Source: Nocardia acidivorans NBRC 108247
Lineage (GTDB): Bacteria > Actinomycetota > Actinomycetes > Mycobacteriales > Mycobacteriaceae
Assembly (NCBI RefSeq): GCF_001625085.1
Contig: NZ_BDAW01000035.1
Location: 1 to 64,000, forward strand
Length of the DNA stretch: 64,000 nucleotides
Direction of reading: 5' to 3'
Below the pieces are notes generated by a model. The model made no database searches. It worked only from the letters and a program-made list of their open reading frames with translations, and was not told where the DNA came from. The position numbers were made by a program, and so were the translations under genes. Positions 24,870 through 33,105 of the stretch are shown here, in pieces (the first letter of the stretch is position 1; each line of letters opens with the position of its first letter).

Positions 24870-26389
24870 CGCAGCCTCGCGCGAATCTCGTCGTAGGTCA
24901 GTCCGTGCCGCTGGGCGACCGCGGCCGCGTAGGCGAGTCCATCGGGTGCGCGCCGCTCGATCCGGAAGGTCCGGACCGGATCATCGGCGGTCTCGACCCC
25001 GGCGACCATACTCACCACCTCCGGTCGTGCGGTGGCGAGCTCCTCGAGGAAGGTCACGAACACCGCCGTGGCGCCGCGCTCGGCAATCCGCCCGATCACC
25101 GCACCGCCGATCGTCGCCGCATCGGAAGCGGTTGTGGTGCTGAAACTTTCATTGAGCACCACGACGCTCCGGTCGGTGAGGTGCTCCAGAATGGCGTGCA
25201 TACGTTCGAGCTCCTGAGCCAGCGCGCCGTGCGGGTCGTCGATCTCGTCCTCCTGGACGAAGTGCGTGAACACCCTGTCCGGCAGCATTATTCGTGCCCG
25301 GGTTCCCGGTACCGGGCACCCGAGCGAGGCCAGATACACCGTCTGCCCGACCATGCGGGCGAAGGTGCTCTTACCGCCCTGATTGGGACCGGTCACGGTG
25401 ATCACCCGCTCGGTGCCGTCGAGCCGGAAGTCATTGCGCACCGCGATCTTCCGCCGCGTGGCCAGGTCGAAGCCGAGCGCGGCATCGAAGCCGCCCTCCA
25501 CCAGCACCCCGTCGAAGCGAGCGGTGACCTCCGGATAGCAGAAGGGCATCCCGCGATCGGCGAGTCCGCGCGAGAAACGCAGATAGTCCAGGTAGAACCG
25601 TATTTCGGCATCGAATCGCGCGACGGTGGCATCGATGAGATCGCGATATCGCCCGGTATGCCGTGCCAGGTGTGCGAAGGGTGCGGGATACAGCTCCGCC
25701 ACCGCCGCGATGACCTGCTCCTCGACCTCGTTCATATCCGGCCACGGGTCCACCGGGCTCGGGCGCTCGGGGTCCGCCTCCGGCCGGAACCTCGCGAAGG
25801 CGGAGGCGATGATCTCGGTGTAGTCGGCCTCGTGCGCCGCGCGGTCGACGGTGAGCTGGCGACCGGTCACCCTTACCGAATAGCGCACGGCGTCCAGTTC
25901 CGCGCGGACGGCGGCGCTCTCCCGCGCCAACTCGCCGAACGCGGGGTCCTCGACATAGCCGCACAGCCAGTCGCGCCATTCCCGCAATCCGCTCGACCGG
26001 AGCGAAAGCTGTTGCAGCCCTTCGCTCATCTCCCGCACGGTACGGCAGTACACCGCCTCGGCATCGAGTTGCCAGCGGTCGCGCTGCCGGGGATTGGGCA
26101 ATCGCCCGGCGCGCTCGATATGCCTGCGGACCGACCGCATGCCGTCGACGAACGCCTCGAATACCGAGCGCGTCGCGGCCTCGTCGAGATCGCGGAAGAC
26201 CTCCTGACGGAACAGCACGCTCTCGACATCCCGCAGCGGCCGATACTGCGCCGCCTCATGCTCCGCACCGCCGGTGACCGCGAAGACCTGATCCAGGTTC
26301 AAATCCTGGATGACCGTCTGCTCGGTGGTCCCGGTATCGCCGACCGGCCCCCGCGGCCACAGTACGCTGGTGAATCCCACCCGCCCCAT
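24866..26389 (-). CDS. MutS-like ATPase, paralogue 1 of a tandem pair
   Basis: A 507-residue paralogue of the following gene. It has a helical clamp/lever region followed by an ABC-type MutS ATPase: Walker A is GPNQGGKSTF and the Walker B equivalent is VVVLNESFSTTTASD, again Asn-Glu rather than Asp-Glu. No mismatch-binding domain I or Smr domain is present. The ATG at 26389 has GGGGAGGA just upstream, while longer starts add low-complexity sequence. Coupling through an ATGA overlap and conserved divergence suggest one heteromeric machine on DNA or another polymer. A role in mismatch repair is unproven. Confidence 0.85.
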   Translation of the reverse strand: MGRVGFTSVLWPRGPVGDTGTTEQTVIQDLNLDQVFAVTGGAEHEAAQYRPLRDVESVLFRQEVFRDLDEAATRSVFEAFVDGMRSVRRHIERAGRLPNPRQRDRWQLDAEAVYCRTVREMSEGLQQLSLRSSGLREWRDWLCGYVEDPAFGELARESAAVRAELDAVRYSVRVTGRQLTVDRAAHEADYTEIIASAFARFRPEADPERPSPVDPWPDMNEVEEQVIAAVAELYPAPFAHLARHTGRYRDLIDATVARFDAEIRFYLDYLRFSRGLADRGMPFCYPEVTARFDGVLVEGGFDAALGFDLATRRKIAVRNDFRLDGTERVITVTGPNQGGKSTFARMVGQTVYLASLGCPVPGTRARIMLPDRVFTHFVQEDEIDDPHGALAQELERMHAILEHLTDRSVVVLNESFSTTTASDAATIGGAVIGRIAERGATAVFVTFLEELATARPEVVSMVAGVETADDPVRTFRIERRAPDGLAYAAAVAQRHGLTYDEIRARLR

Positions 26390-26402
26390 AGTCCTCCCCG
26401 GA

Positions 26403-26567
26403 TCACGCGGGATCGTAGCGGCGGTGCCGTCCACCCGACTCGTGTTCGGGTGCGGTTCGGGGTAATTCGGTGGTCTGGTCAATACTGTCGCGGAGACGGG
26501 AGCAGAACGCCTCGACGGTGCCATATCTGGAGAGCACCTCACTGAGCAAATGCTGTGTATTCGTCAC
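26403..26567 (-). CDS. Possible 54-residue protein upstream of the MutS-like pair
   Basis: A GTG-started frame (VTNTQHLLSEVLSRYGTVEA onward) ending 13 bp before the first MutS-like gene on the same strand. It is predicted to form one or two helices and has an Arg/His-rich tail. Codon usage is less G/C-biased at third positions than in neighbours and no clear ribosome site was found, so it may be spurious. Confidence 0.3.
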   Translation of the reverse strand: MTNTQHLLSEVLSRYGTVEAFCSRLRDSIDQTTELPRTAPEHESGGRHRRYDPA

Positions 26568-27200
26568 TGTCACCGTTGTTTTTCGCCACCTCTGATCGCA
26601 TGTTCTACAGGGCAGTAACCGCACAGCTTGTGGACCGTCGATCACTGTAGTTGCGGCGCTCGAGCAGGTGAATGGGCAATCGATGACCAATCGTGCCAAC
26701 TTTCGGTCTCCGGTGACACCGGCCGGACGGCGCTGCCCCGCTGCGCTATCCGGCGATTCACAGGAAACACCCAGCGTGCGTACGGCCGGACCGAGGCTGC
26801 CACCGGGAATATCGACACATGGCGGTGAGGGAGCACCGATGAACAACTGCTCGACGCCGCGCACGGTTGGGCGCAGCCGCGCGCCATGAAACAGGTGACC
26901 ACCGAGGACGGCCGCACCGTCTGGGTGCCACCGACGCACCGCACCCGCCACAGCCGCCGAAACTGACCGAACAGCCGCGCCGCTTCTACGAATTGCGCAA
27001 AGGCCCTGACGGAACGGTCTATTCGGAGTTCCTGGCCGGCAGCGACCGTTCGACGCCCGATCTCTCCGAACAGGTCGGTGACGGCCCGCAATCGGTCAGC
27101 TCCACCGATGCCTCCCTGCCGCGCTGGCGCGTTCTGACCATTTCCAATACCTACGGCTCGACCACCGCGCCGACTCCGATCACGGTCGGCTCACACCCTC
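26568..27200. other. Degenerate region without an intact gene
   Basis: About 630 bp holding only short or broken frames. On the plus strand a 26-codon frame at 26886 (MKQVTTEDGRTVWVPPTHRT) ends at TGA. A different frame continues with good codon bias through FYELRKGPDGTVYSEFLAG up to the histidine-kinase remnant. This looks like frameshifted coding sequence of an unrecognised protein. The AT-richer stretch 26560-26700 probably includes the promoter of the minus-strand MutS-like operon. Confidence 0.4.
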
Positions 27201-27244
27201 TCGTGCGGAGGTGCGCATCGATTCGTGCGGAGGTGCGCATCGAT
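27201..27244 (+). repeat. Exact 22-bp tandem duplication at the edge of the kinase remnant
   Basis: The 22 bases 27201-27222 (beginning TCGTGCGGAGG) are repeated without change at 27223-27244. As 22 is not a multiple of three, the duplication shifts the frame. The second copy is in frame with the histidine-kinase catalytic remnant that follows. Confidence 0.9.
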
Positions 27245-27466
27245 GTCATCGACCCGGGCCCGGGCCTGGACCCCGATGCCGCGCTGCGGGTCTTCGAACG
27301 CTTCTATCGCACCGACTCCTCGCGGACCCGCGCCCGCGGCGGCACCGGCCTGGGCCTGTCCATCGTGCAGGCGCTGGTCGCCGCCCACGGCGGCCGGGTC
27401 ACGGTCGACACCGCACCGGGGGAGGGCGCGACCTTCACGGTTCGGCTGCCTCGCGTGGTGCCCTGA
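27223..27466 (+). pseudogene. Histidine kinase remnant (end of the HATPase domain)
   Basis: About 80 codons correspond to the last part of a sensor kinase ATP-binding domain: VIDPGPGLDPDAALRVFERF (G1 and F boxes), then GGTGLGLSIVQALVAAHGG (G2 box) and a terminal TFTVRLPRV. The sensor, HAMP, dimerisation His and N box are missing, and upstream codons are frameshifted. It cannot phosphorylate a partner and no response regulator is nearby. It ends about 100 bp before the sigma factor gene. Confidence 0.7.
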
Positions 27467-27500
27467 AATACCAGGTCAGGGCATAATTTCAATAAATTAC

Positions 27501-27525
27501 GTTTCGGTAACGGTCAAATGGGTAC
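27501..27525 (+). promoter_or_regulatory. SigF/SigB-type promoter upstream of the sigma factor gene
   Basis: GTTT (27501-27504), 15 bases, GGGTAC (27520-27525) fits the GTTT-N15-17-GGGTA consensus of SigB/SigF-type factors. It lies about 40 bp before the ATG at 27565, so the factor probably transcribes its own gene. Confidence 0.75.
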
Positions 27526-27564
27526 TCGGGGATAGTCGGATTCGTAGAGAAGTGAGGAAACTTC

Positions 27565-28395
27565 ATGAACGAGGCGATCCCGAGTACTGATGGCAAGCGG
27601 ACTTCGAGCAGTCCGGGCGATACCTACGATGAGATCGAGGTGCGGTTCACCGAACTGGCCGAGCTGGCCCCCGATGATCCGCGGCGATCGGCATTGCGTG
27701 CGGAGATCATCGAACTCTGCCTGCCGCTGGCCGAACATATCGCGCGTCGTTTCGGGGGTCGTGGCGAGGAGTTCGACGACCTGCACCAAGTGGCTTCGGT
27801 GGGATTGGTGCAGGCCGTGGATCGCTTCGATGTCACGCGCGGGAGTTCCTTTCTCTCATTCGCGGTGCCGACGGTAATGGGCGAGGTGAAACGCCATTTC
27901 CGGGATAACACCTGGGCCGTGCGCGTCCCGCGCAGTGCCAAGGAGCTGCAGCAACGCATTTCCGGTGCGGTCGAGGTGCTGGAACAGCGCCTGCGGCGGA
28001 TGCCGACGGCGCGCGAAATCGCCGCCGAGCTGGATGTCGAATTGAGTGATGTCACACAGGCATTGATCGCGCGCAATGCCTATCAGACCACTTCACTCGA
28101 TATCGCGCGCGGTGAGGACGATTCCGCGGATTCGGCGCTGATCGCCACACTCGGCGCGGAGGAGCCCTCCTATCGACTGCTGGAGAACGCACTCGCGGTC
28201 GGCCCGCTGTTGCGGGAATTGCCCGCGCGCGAACGGCAAATGCTGGTGTGGCGCTTCTTCGAGAATCAAACCCAGTCGCAGATCGGCGAGCGTCTGGGCG
28301 TCTCGCAGATGCAGGTTTCGCGCATGCTGTCGCGGACATTGACCACACTGCGCGAACGAGCCCTCGGGCCGGTGGAATTGGCACGTAGCGCCTGA
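27565..28395 (+). CDS. SigB/SigF/SigG-family RNA polymerase sigma factor
   Basis: A 276-residue group 3 sigma factor with all DNA-binding regions. Region 2 is LPLAEHIARRFGGRGEEFDDLHQVASVGLVQAVDRFD followed by FAVPTVMGEVKRHFRDNTWAVRVPR, region 3 is around PTAREIAAELDVE, and region 4.2 is QTQSQIGERLGVSQMQVSRM. Homologues govern general stress or stationary-phase responses. In mycobacteria an anti-sigma kinase gene (usfX/rsbW) sits just upstream of sigF; here only a sensor-kinase remnant is found, so control by partner switching must come from elsewhere. The preceding promoter indicates autoregulation. Confidence 0.93.
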   Translation: MNEAIPSTDGKRTSSSPGDTYDEIEVRFTELAELAPDDPRRSALRAEIIELCLPLAEHIARRFGGRGEEFDDLHQVASVGLVQAVDRFDVTRGSSFLSFAVPTVMGEVKRHFRDNTWAVRVPRSAKELQQRISGAVEVLEQRLRRMPTAREIAAELDVELSDVTQALIARNAYQTTSLDIARGEDDSADSALIATLGAEEPSYRLLENALAVGPLLRELPARERQMLVWRFFENQTQSQIGERLGVSQMQVSRMLSRTLTTLRERALGPVELARSA

Positions 28396-28508
28396 ACCCG
28401 CCCGGCCCTGCCCCCCGAATAGCACGCATTCCTGGGAACGATTCACAGTTTCGTTTGTTATCGTCTCGCGGCTGATGCAGGGCAGGGCTAGGTAGGAGGC
28501 GCAGTTCT

Positions 28509-29066
28509 ATTGCGGGGCAATACTTCCTGGGAATCGAGTGGTCGCGGTGCGCACCGCCGACCGCCCGCGACCACGGTGCTGAGATCGTCTTCGCGCAGCT
28601 GTCGGTGGATACCTCCGATCCGGATTGGATCGCCCAATTGCGCACGGTGGCATGCGATTTCCGCAAGCTCGCGCTGGATCCCCGGGTGGTGCCATTGCTG
28701 GTGACCCGGCCGCTGACCACACCGCTGGGGCTGCGGCCGCCCGCCGTGGTGCGCCCGCTGGAGGCCGTTCTCGAATTGCTCACGCGCGCGGGTTTTTCCG
28801 GTGCGGACGCGCTGCACGTGTATCGCGCGCTGTTCGGCTTTCTCTACGGGCACATTCTCAATGAGCTGCAGGAGGTCGTGGAGCGGCCCGAGGAGACCGA
28901 CGATGTGCTCCGGCTCGGACTGTATCGCCTTCCGCTGGAGGAGTTTCCGCTGGTGCGCGAGTTGGCGCCGGTGCTGGCCGCCTATGACGGCGCGGCCGAA
29001 CTCGAGCGCGGTCTGGACATTCTGCTGACCGGACTCGTCGCGCATCTGGCCGGTCCGGCGCACTGA
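28509..29066 (+). pseudogene. TetR-like regulator lacking its HTH domain
   Basis: The 153-185 residue frame reads as a TetR C-terminal ligand/dimer domain only: VACDFRKLALDPRVVPLLVT, then YRALFGFLYGHILNELQEVV and LERGLDILLTGLVAHL. No HTH is present upstream in any frame. The frame is open from about 28503. An AGGAGG ribosome site (28493-28498) precedes an ATT at 28509, so a truncated protein might still be made; otherwise GTG or ATG starts lie further inside. It sits before a desaturase gene and a palindrome, so it may once have repressed that gene. From 28396 to 28490 nothing else is supported. Confidence 0.6.
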
Positions 29067-29105
29067 TCGTCCCCGGTTGGCCGGGCAGCGTCCACCTACG
29101 CGATA

Positions 29106-29122
29106 TGTCTACGTTGTAGACA
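29106..29122. promoter_or_regulatory. 17-bp palindrome upstream of DesA3-like gene
   Basis: TGTCTAC-GTT-GTAGACA is a perfect 7-bp inverted repeat with a 3-base centre. It starts 40 bp after the TetR remnant's stop and 101 bp before the desaturase start, an operator-like position for a dimeric regulator. The protein that binds it is not identified here. Confidence 0.65.
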
Positions 29123-29206
29123 GACGCCATGGGCGGAGCTAGCCTGGAACTATCGCCAGTTCATGGGTGCATGTGGCAGGCGCTCATGACATCGAGGACG
29201 TGACGT

Positions 29207-30424
29207 ATGGCAATCACACAGGTCGCTGTTTACGCGCATTTGAGCGCGGCGGATATCGAGGCGCTCGGACGGGAGCTCGACGCCCTGCGCCTCGAGATCG
29301 AGGAACGGCGCGGCACCCGGGACGCGAACTACATCCGCCGGACGATCGCGTTCCAACGGGCCCTGGACGCCTCGGCGCGCGTGCTCATCGCCTTCGGCAG
29401 AGGCAGGCTCGGCTGGCTGCTGGGCACCGCCGCACTGGCCACGGCCAAGAGCATCGAGAACATGGAGATCGGCCACAATGTCTGCCACGGCCAATGGGAT
29501 TGGATGAACGATCCCGAAATCCATTCCAGCACTTGGGAATGGGATATGGCAGGGGTCTCGGCGCAGTGGCGGTACTCGCACAACTTCCGGCATCACGTGT
29601 ACACCAATGTGATCGGCGTCGACGACGATATCGGCTTCGGTGTGATCCGGATGTCCCGCGATCAGCAGTGGCGACCGCGGCTGCTGTTGCAGCCGGTGCA
29701 AAACCTTTTGCTCGCAGCGACTTTCGAATGGGGAATCGCCCTGCACGGGCTGTATTCCGAACAGGATCGCGCCGCCACCCCGGCCGAGCGCAAGGCGCAG
29801 ACGCGGCTGCTGGTCGGCAAGATCATCCGTCAGGCGGGTAAGGACTATGTGCTGTTCCCGGCGCTGAGCGGCAGGCGCTGGCGGCGCACCCTGGCGGCCG
29901 ACGCCGCGGCCAATGCGCTGCGCAATCTCTGGGCCTACGTGGTGATCTTCTGCGGTCACTTCCCCGACGGCGCGGAGAAGTTCACGCCCGCGGCGGTCGA
30001 GGACGAGACCAAGGCCGAATGGTATCTGCGACAGATGCTGGGTAGCGCCAATTTCGACGCGGGACCGGTGCTGGGCTTCCTGAGCGGGCATCTGTCCCAC
30101 CAGATCGAACATCACCTGTTCCCGGACCTGCCCAGCAATCGCTATCCCGAAATCGCCAGGCGGGTAAGGGAACTCTGCGACAAATACGATCTGCCGTACA
30201 CCACCGGTCCGCTGCCCAGGCAGTACCTGTTGACGCTGCGCACCATCAACAAGCTGGCGCTGCCGGACAGCTTCCTGACCGCGACCGCGGACGATGCCCC
30301 GGAGACCGCCTCCGAACGCAAGTTCGCGGGGGACCCCGAGGCCGCTCCGTCCACGGTCCGGCGCGGCCTGCGGACGGCGCTACGCGACCGCGCTCGGCGT
30401 GACGCGCCGGTCCGCCCAGCGTAG
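29207..30424 (+). CDS. Membrane fatty acid desaturase (DesA3-like)
   Basis: A 405-residue integral membrane desaturase. The three histidine boxes that hold the di-iron centre are present: GHNVCHG (89-95), HNFRHH (125-130) and HQIEHH (298-303). The long, hydrophilic spacing with the early K-S-I-E-N-M-E-I-G-H motif resembles mycobacterial DesA3, the stearoyl-CoA delta-9 desaturase that makes oleate using an oxidoreductase partner. No such reductase is adjacent. A palindromic site and a TetR remnant precede it. The C-terminal 45 bp overlap the convergent antiporter gene. Confidence 0.9.
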   Translation: MAITQVAVYAHLSAADIEALGRELDALRLEIEERRGTRDANYIRRTIAFQRALDASARVLIAFGRGRLGWLLGTAALATAKSIENMEIGHNVCHGQWDWMNDPEIHSSTWEWDMAGVSAQWRYSHNFRHHVYTNVIGVDDDIGFGVIRMSRDQQWRPRLLLQPVQNLLLAATFEWGIALHGLYSEQDRAATPAERKAQTRLLVGKIIRQAGKDYVLFPALSGRRWRRTLAADAAANALRNLWAYVVIFCGHFPDGAEKFTPAAVEDETKAEWYLRQMLGSANFDAGPVLGFLSGHLSHQIEHHLFPDLPSNRYPEIARRVRELCDKYDLPYTTGPLPRQYLLTLRTINKLALPDSFLTATADDAPETASERKFAGDPEAAPSTVRRGLRTALRDRARRDAPVRPA

Positions 30425-31567
30425 GGCCGGTTCGATCAGGCGGGCCGCCACCGGTCCGAGTACGGCCATGATCAGCACGTAGGTGGTCGCCAGGGCCGCG
30501 AATTCCGCGGGCACGGCACCCGCGGTGACCGCGAGACCCGCTATGACAATGGAGAATTCGCCGCGCGCGACCAATGCCGATCCGGCGCGGGCGCGGCCGT
30601 AGCGCGAAGCCCCGGCGCGTCCGGCGGCCCACCATCCGGTCGCGATCTTGGTTCCGGCGGTGAGCAGGGCCAGAATCACCGCCCAGCCGAGGACCGGCGG
30701 AATGCTGGACGGATCGGTGCTGAGTCCGAACAGCACGAAGAACAGCGCGGCGAACAGATCGCGCAGGGGTTCCAGGAGTTTGGCGGCATTGTGCGCGGTG
30801 GAATCGGAGATGGCGATACCGAGCAGGAACGCGCCGACCGCGGCCGAAACCTGAAGGGCCGAAGCCACTCCGGCCACGAGCAGGGCCGAGCCCAGGAGTT
30901 TGAGCAGGAAGATTTCGCGGTCGTCGCTGTCGACGATCTTGGAGACGTACTTGCCGAAGCGCAGTGCCACCACGAGCACCACGGTGACCGCGGCCAGGGC
31001 GATGCCGACGGTCATGAGTCCGGCGGCGAATCCGGCTCCGGCCAGGATGGCGGTCAGCACCGGCAGGTATCCGGCCATCACCAGATCCTCGAACACCAGA
31101 ATCGACAGGATGGTCGGGGTTTCCCGATTGCCCAGTCGCCCAAGGTCATTGAGCACCTTGGCGATGATTCCGGAGGAGGAGATATAGGTGACCCCGGCCA
31201 TGGCGACCGCTCCGGTCGCGCCCCAGCCGAGGATCAATGCGACGGCGATCCCGGGGAGCGTATTGAGCACCAGATCCACCACGCCCGCGGCCCAGGAGCT
31301 GCGCAGGCCGGTCACCAATTCGCTTGCGGTGTACTCCAATCCGAGGAGCAGCAGGAGTAGCACCACGCCGATCTCGCTGGCCAGTTCGATGAACTGATCC
31401 ACATGTTGCAACTCGATCAGCCCGCCGGTGCCGAACACCAGGCCGCCGATCAGATACAGCGGTATGGGCGACATTCCGATGCGTGCGGCCAGTCGCCCGA
31501 GCAATCCCAATCCGAATAGCACCGCGCCCAATTGGATCAGGGACAGTGCGGTTTCATGCGCGACCAT
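30380..31567 (-). CDS. CPA2-family monovalent cation:proton antiporter
   Basis: A 395-residue membrane protein with about twelve to thirteen helices and CPA2 signatures: LYLIGGLVFGTGGLIEL near the N-terminus, LLLLLLGLEYTASELV, ISSSGIIAKVLNDL and a conserved ESILVFEDLV-like segment (here LSILVFEDLVMAGYL, carrying the ion-binding Asp). The C-terminal TrkA domain of KefB/KefC types is missing, as in antiporters that use a separate regulatory subunit, and none is adjacent. Function in K+/H+ or Na+/H+ exchange is inferred. From 31568 to 31736 there is no supported gene. Confidence 0.88.
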   Translation of the reverse strand: MVAHETALSLIQLGAVLFGLGLLGRLAARIGMSPIPLYLIGGLVFGTGGLIELQHVDQFIELASEIGVVLLLLLLGLEYTASELVTGLRSSWAAGVVDLVLNTLPGIAVALILGWGATGAVAMAGVTYISSSGIIAKVLNDLGRLGNRETPTILSILVFEDLVMAGYLPVLTAILAGAGFAAGLMTVGIALAAVTVVLVVALRFGKYVSKIVDSDDREIFLLKLLGSALLVAGVASALQVSAAVGAFLLGIAISDSTAHNAAKLLEPLRDLFAALFFVLFGLSTDPSSIPPVLGWAVILALLTAGTKIATGWWAAGRAGASRYGRARAGSALVARGEFSIVIAGLAVTAGAVPAEFAALATTYVLIMAVLGPVAARLIEPALRWADRRVTPSAVA

Positions 31568-31736
31568 TCAGCTCAGCCGTCCGTGAGGATTCGTCTGCCG
31601 CCCGGACCGTCGGTCCTGCCGATGGCGATCGGATCGAGCTGAGTTGCTTCGAGACTTGATAACTGCGCTACGACACTCTTCACACCCTTACCCTAATCGG
31701 GCAAAACGGGCAGTACATGATCGTGGTGGTCGCGGG

Positions 31737-32996
31737 CTATGCGGTCGTGCGGACCCCGGCGCGGGCTCCGCCGTCTGTCACCTGCTCTCGGATGAAGCGG
31801 CCCGCATGTTCGAGCGCGTCGGCCGCCTCGGGCAGGAACGACCGGAAGAGGTGGAAATTGTGCGTGGCCACCGGATACAGCTCGAGGCGCACATCGACGC
31901 CGTGCGCGCGGGCGTGATCGACGAGTTGGTGCGCGTCGGTGAGATGGGTGTCACCGGTGCCGACCTGGACCAGTAGCGGTGGGAGACCGGAGAGATCAGC
32001 GCGCAACGGGGCGACCACGGGGTCGTCGTCGGGATGTCCGGCCAGGTAGTCGCCGATGATGCGGCGCTGGATCTGTTCGGCCGTCACCTTGCCGGGCTCG
32101 ACTATGCGTTCACCGTGGGCCTTCTGCTCGTGGCCGGTATGCGATGAGCAGTGCAGATCGATTCCGGGACACAGGGATACGACCGCCGCGGGCAGCGGAA
32201 GTTCCTGCTCTTTCAGGCGAATCAGTGTCGACATGGTCAGATGCGCGCCGACCGAATCGCCGACCAGGATGATGCGCCCGGGATCGGTGCCGGTGTCCAG
32301 CAGCCACCGGTAGGCGCTGAGCGCGTCCTCGACCGCCGCCGGGAAGGGATGTTCGGGGGCGAGGCGGTAGTCCGGGAGGAGGGCGGTGGTGTGCGCGGCC
32401 GTGGCCAGCGCGCCGACGAGGGCGCGATAGCCGAAGGCGGAGCCCGAGATATAGCCGCCGCCATGCAGAAACAGTACGGTCGCGTCGATCGGCTGCTCCG
32501 GGGTCAGCAGCAGGCTGGACACACCGCCCGCATTGATCGGGCGGATCCGCACCTCGGGCGGTGGGGGGAATCGCGCGTGCAGATCCTCGTAGGCGTCGCG
32601 CAGTACCTGCAATTCGGGGTCCGGATCATCCAGCGGCTTCCAGTACTTGGCGATTCGCGCGAGCAGTTCCCCGCCGACCGCGCGGGTCGCCGAGACCGCC
32701 TCGTCGACGTCGCCGAGAATTCGCCGGGCGCGATCCAGGAGTGCCTCACCGGCGAGGGTGAGTTCGACGCGATGGGTGGTGCGGCGCAACAGATCGCAGC
32801 CGACGAGTCGTTCCAATCCGCTAATCTGTCTGCTGAGCGCGGGTTGTGAGACGTACAGTCGGGTGGCCGCCCGCCCGAAATTGAGCTCCTCCGCCACGGT
32901 CACGAAGGCGCGCAGATGGCGCAGTTCGATCGCATCGGGCGCCTTGGGCAGGGCAGTCGGGCTTCCGGCCGTGTTCTCGCCGGTATCGACAGTCAT
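31737..32996 (-). CDS. LysR HTH domain fused to an HSL-type alpha/beta hydrolase
   Basis: A 419-residue fusion. Residues about 23-85 are a LysR-type helix-turn-helix (ELRHLRAFVTVAEELNFGRA, then RLYVSQPALSRQISGLERLV), with the linker helix following. The usual periplasmic-binding-protein-like effector domain is missing. Instead residues about 115-415 form a hormone-sensitive-lipase-type hydrolase with HGGGY (178-182, oxyanion hole), GDSVGAH with Ser248, Asp349 and His379, all key residues present. It may act as a DNA-bound esterase or as a regulator that senses an ester. It is divergent from an inactive hydrolase fragment and a flavin monooxygenase gene, its likely targets. The ATG at 32996 starts just before the HTH. 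Confidence 0.85.
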   Translation of the reverse strand: MTVDTGENTAGSPTALPKAPDAIELRHLRAFVTVAEELNFGRAATRLYVSQPALSRQISGLERLVGCDLLRRTTHRVELTLAGEALLDRARRILGDVDEAVSATRAVGGELLARIAKYWKPLDDPDPELQVLRDAYEDLHARFPPPPEVRIRPINAGGVSSLLLTPEQPIDATVLFLHGGGYISGSAFGYRALVGALATAAHTTALLPDYRLAPEHPFPAAVEDALSAYRWLLDTGTDPGRIILVGDSVGAHLTMSTLIRLKEQELPLPAAVVSLCPGIDLHCSSHTGHEQKAHGERIVEPGKVTAEQIQRRIIGDYLAGHPDDDPVVAPLRADLSGLPPLLVQVGTGDTHLTDAHQLVDHARAHGVDVRLELYPVATHNFHLFRSFLPEAADALEHAGRFIREQVTDGGARAGVRTTA

Positions 32997-33105
32997 GATC
33001 ACGAGTATTGCCCACCGGGGGCTCGAATGGTCATGCGGTCGACGCAAGACAGTCATGCGTATTCGGACCTTCCGTGTGGTGCGTGACCGATGCGAATCTT
33101 CGGTG

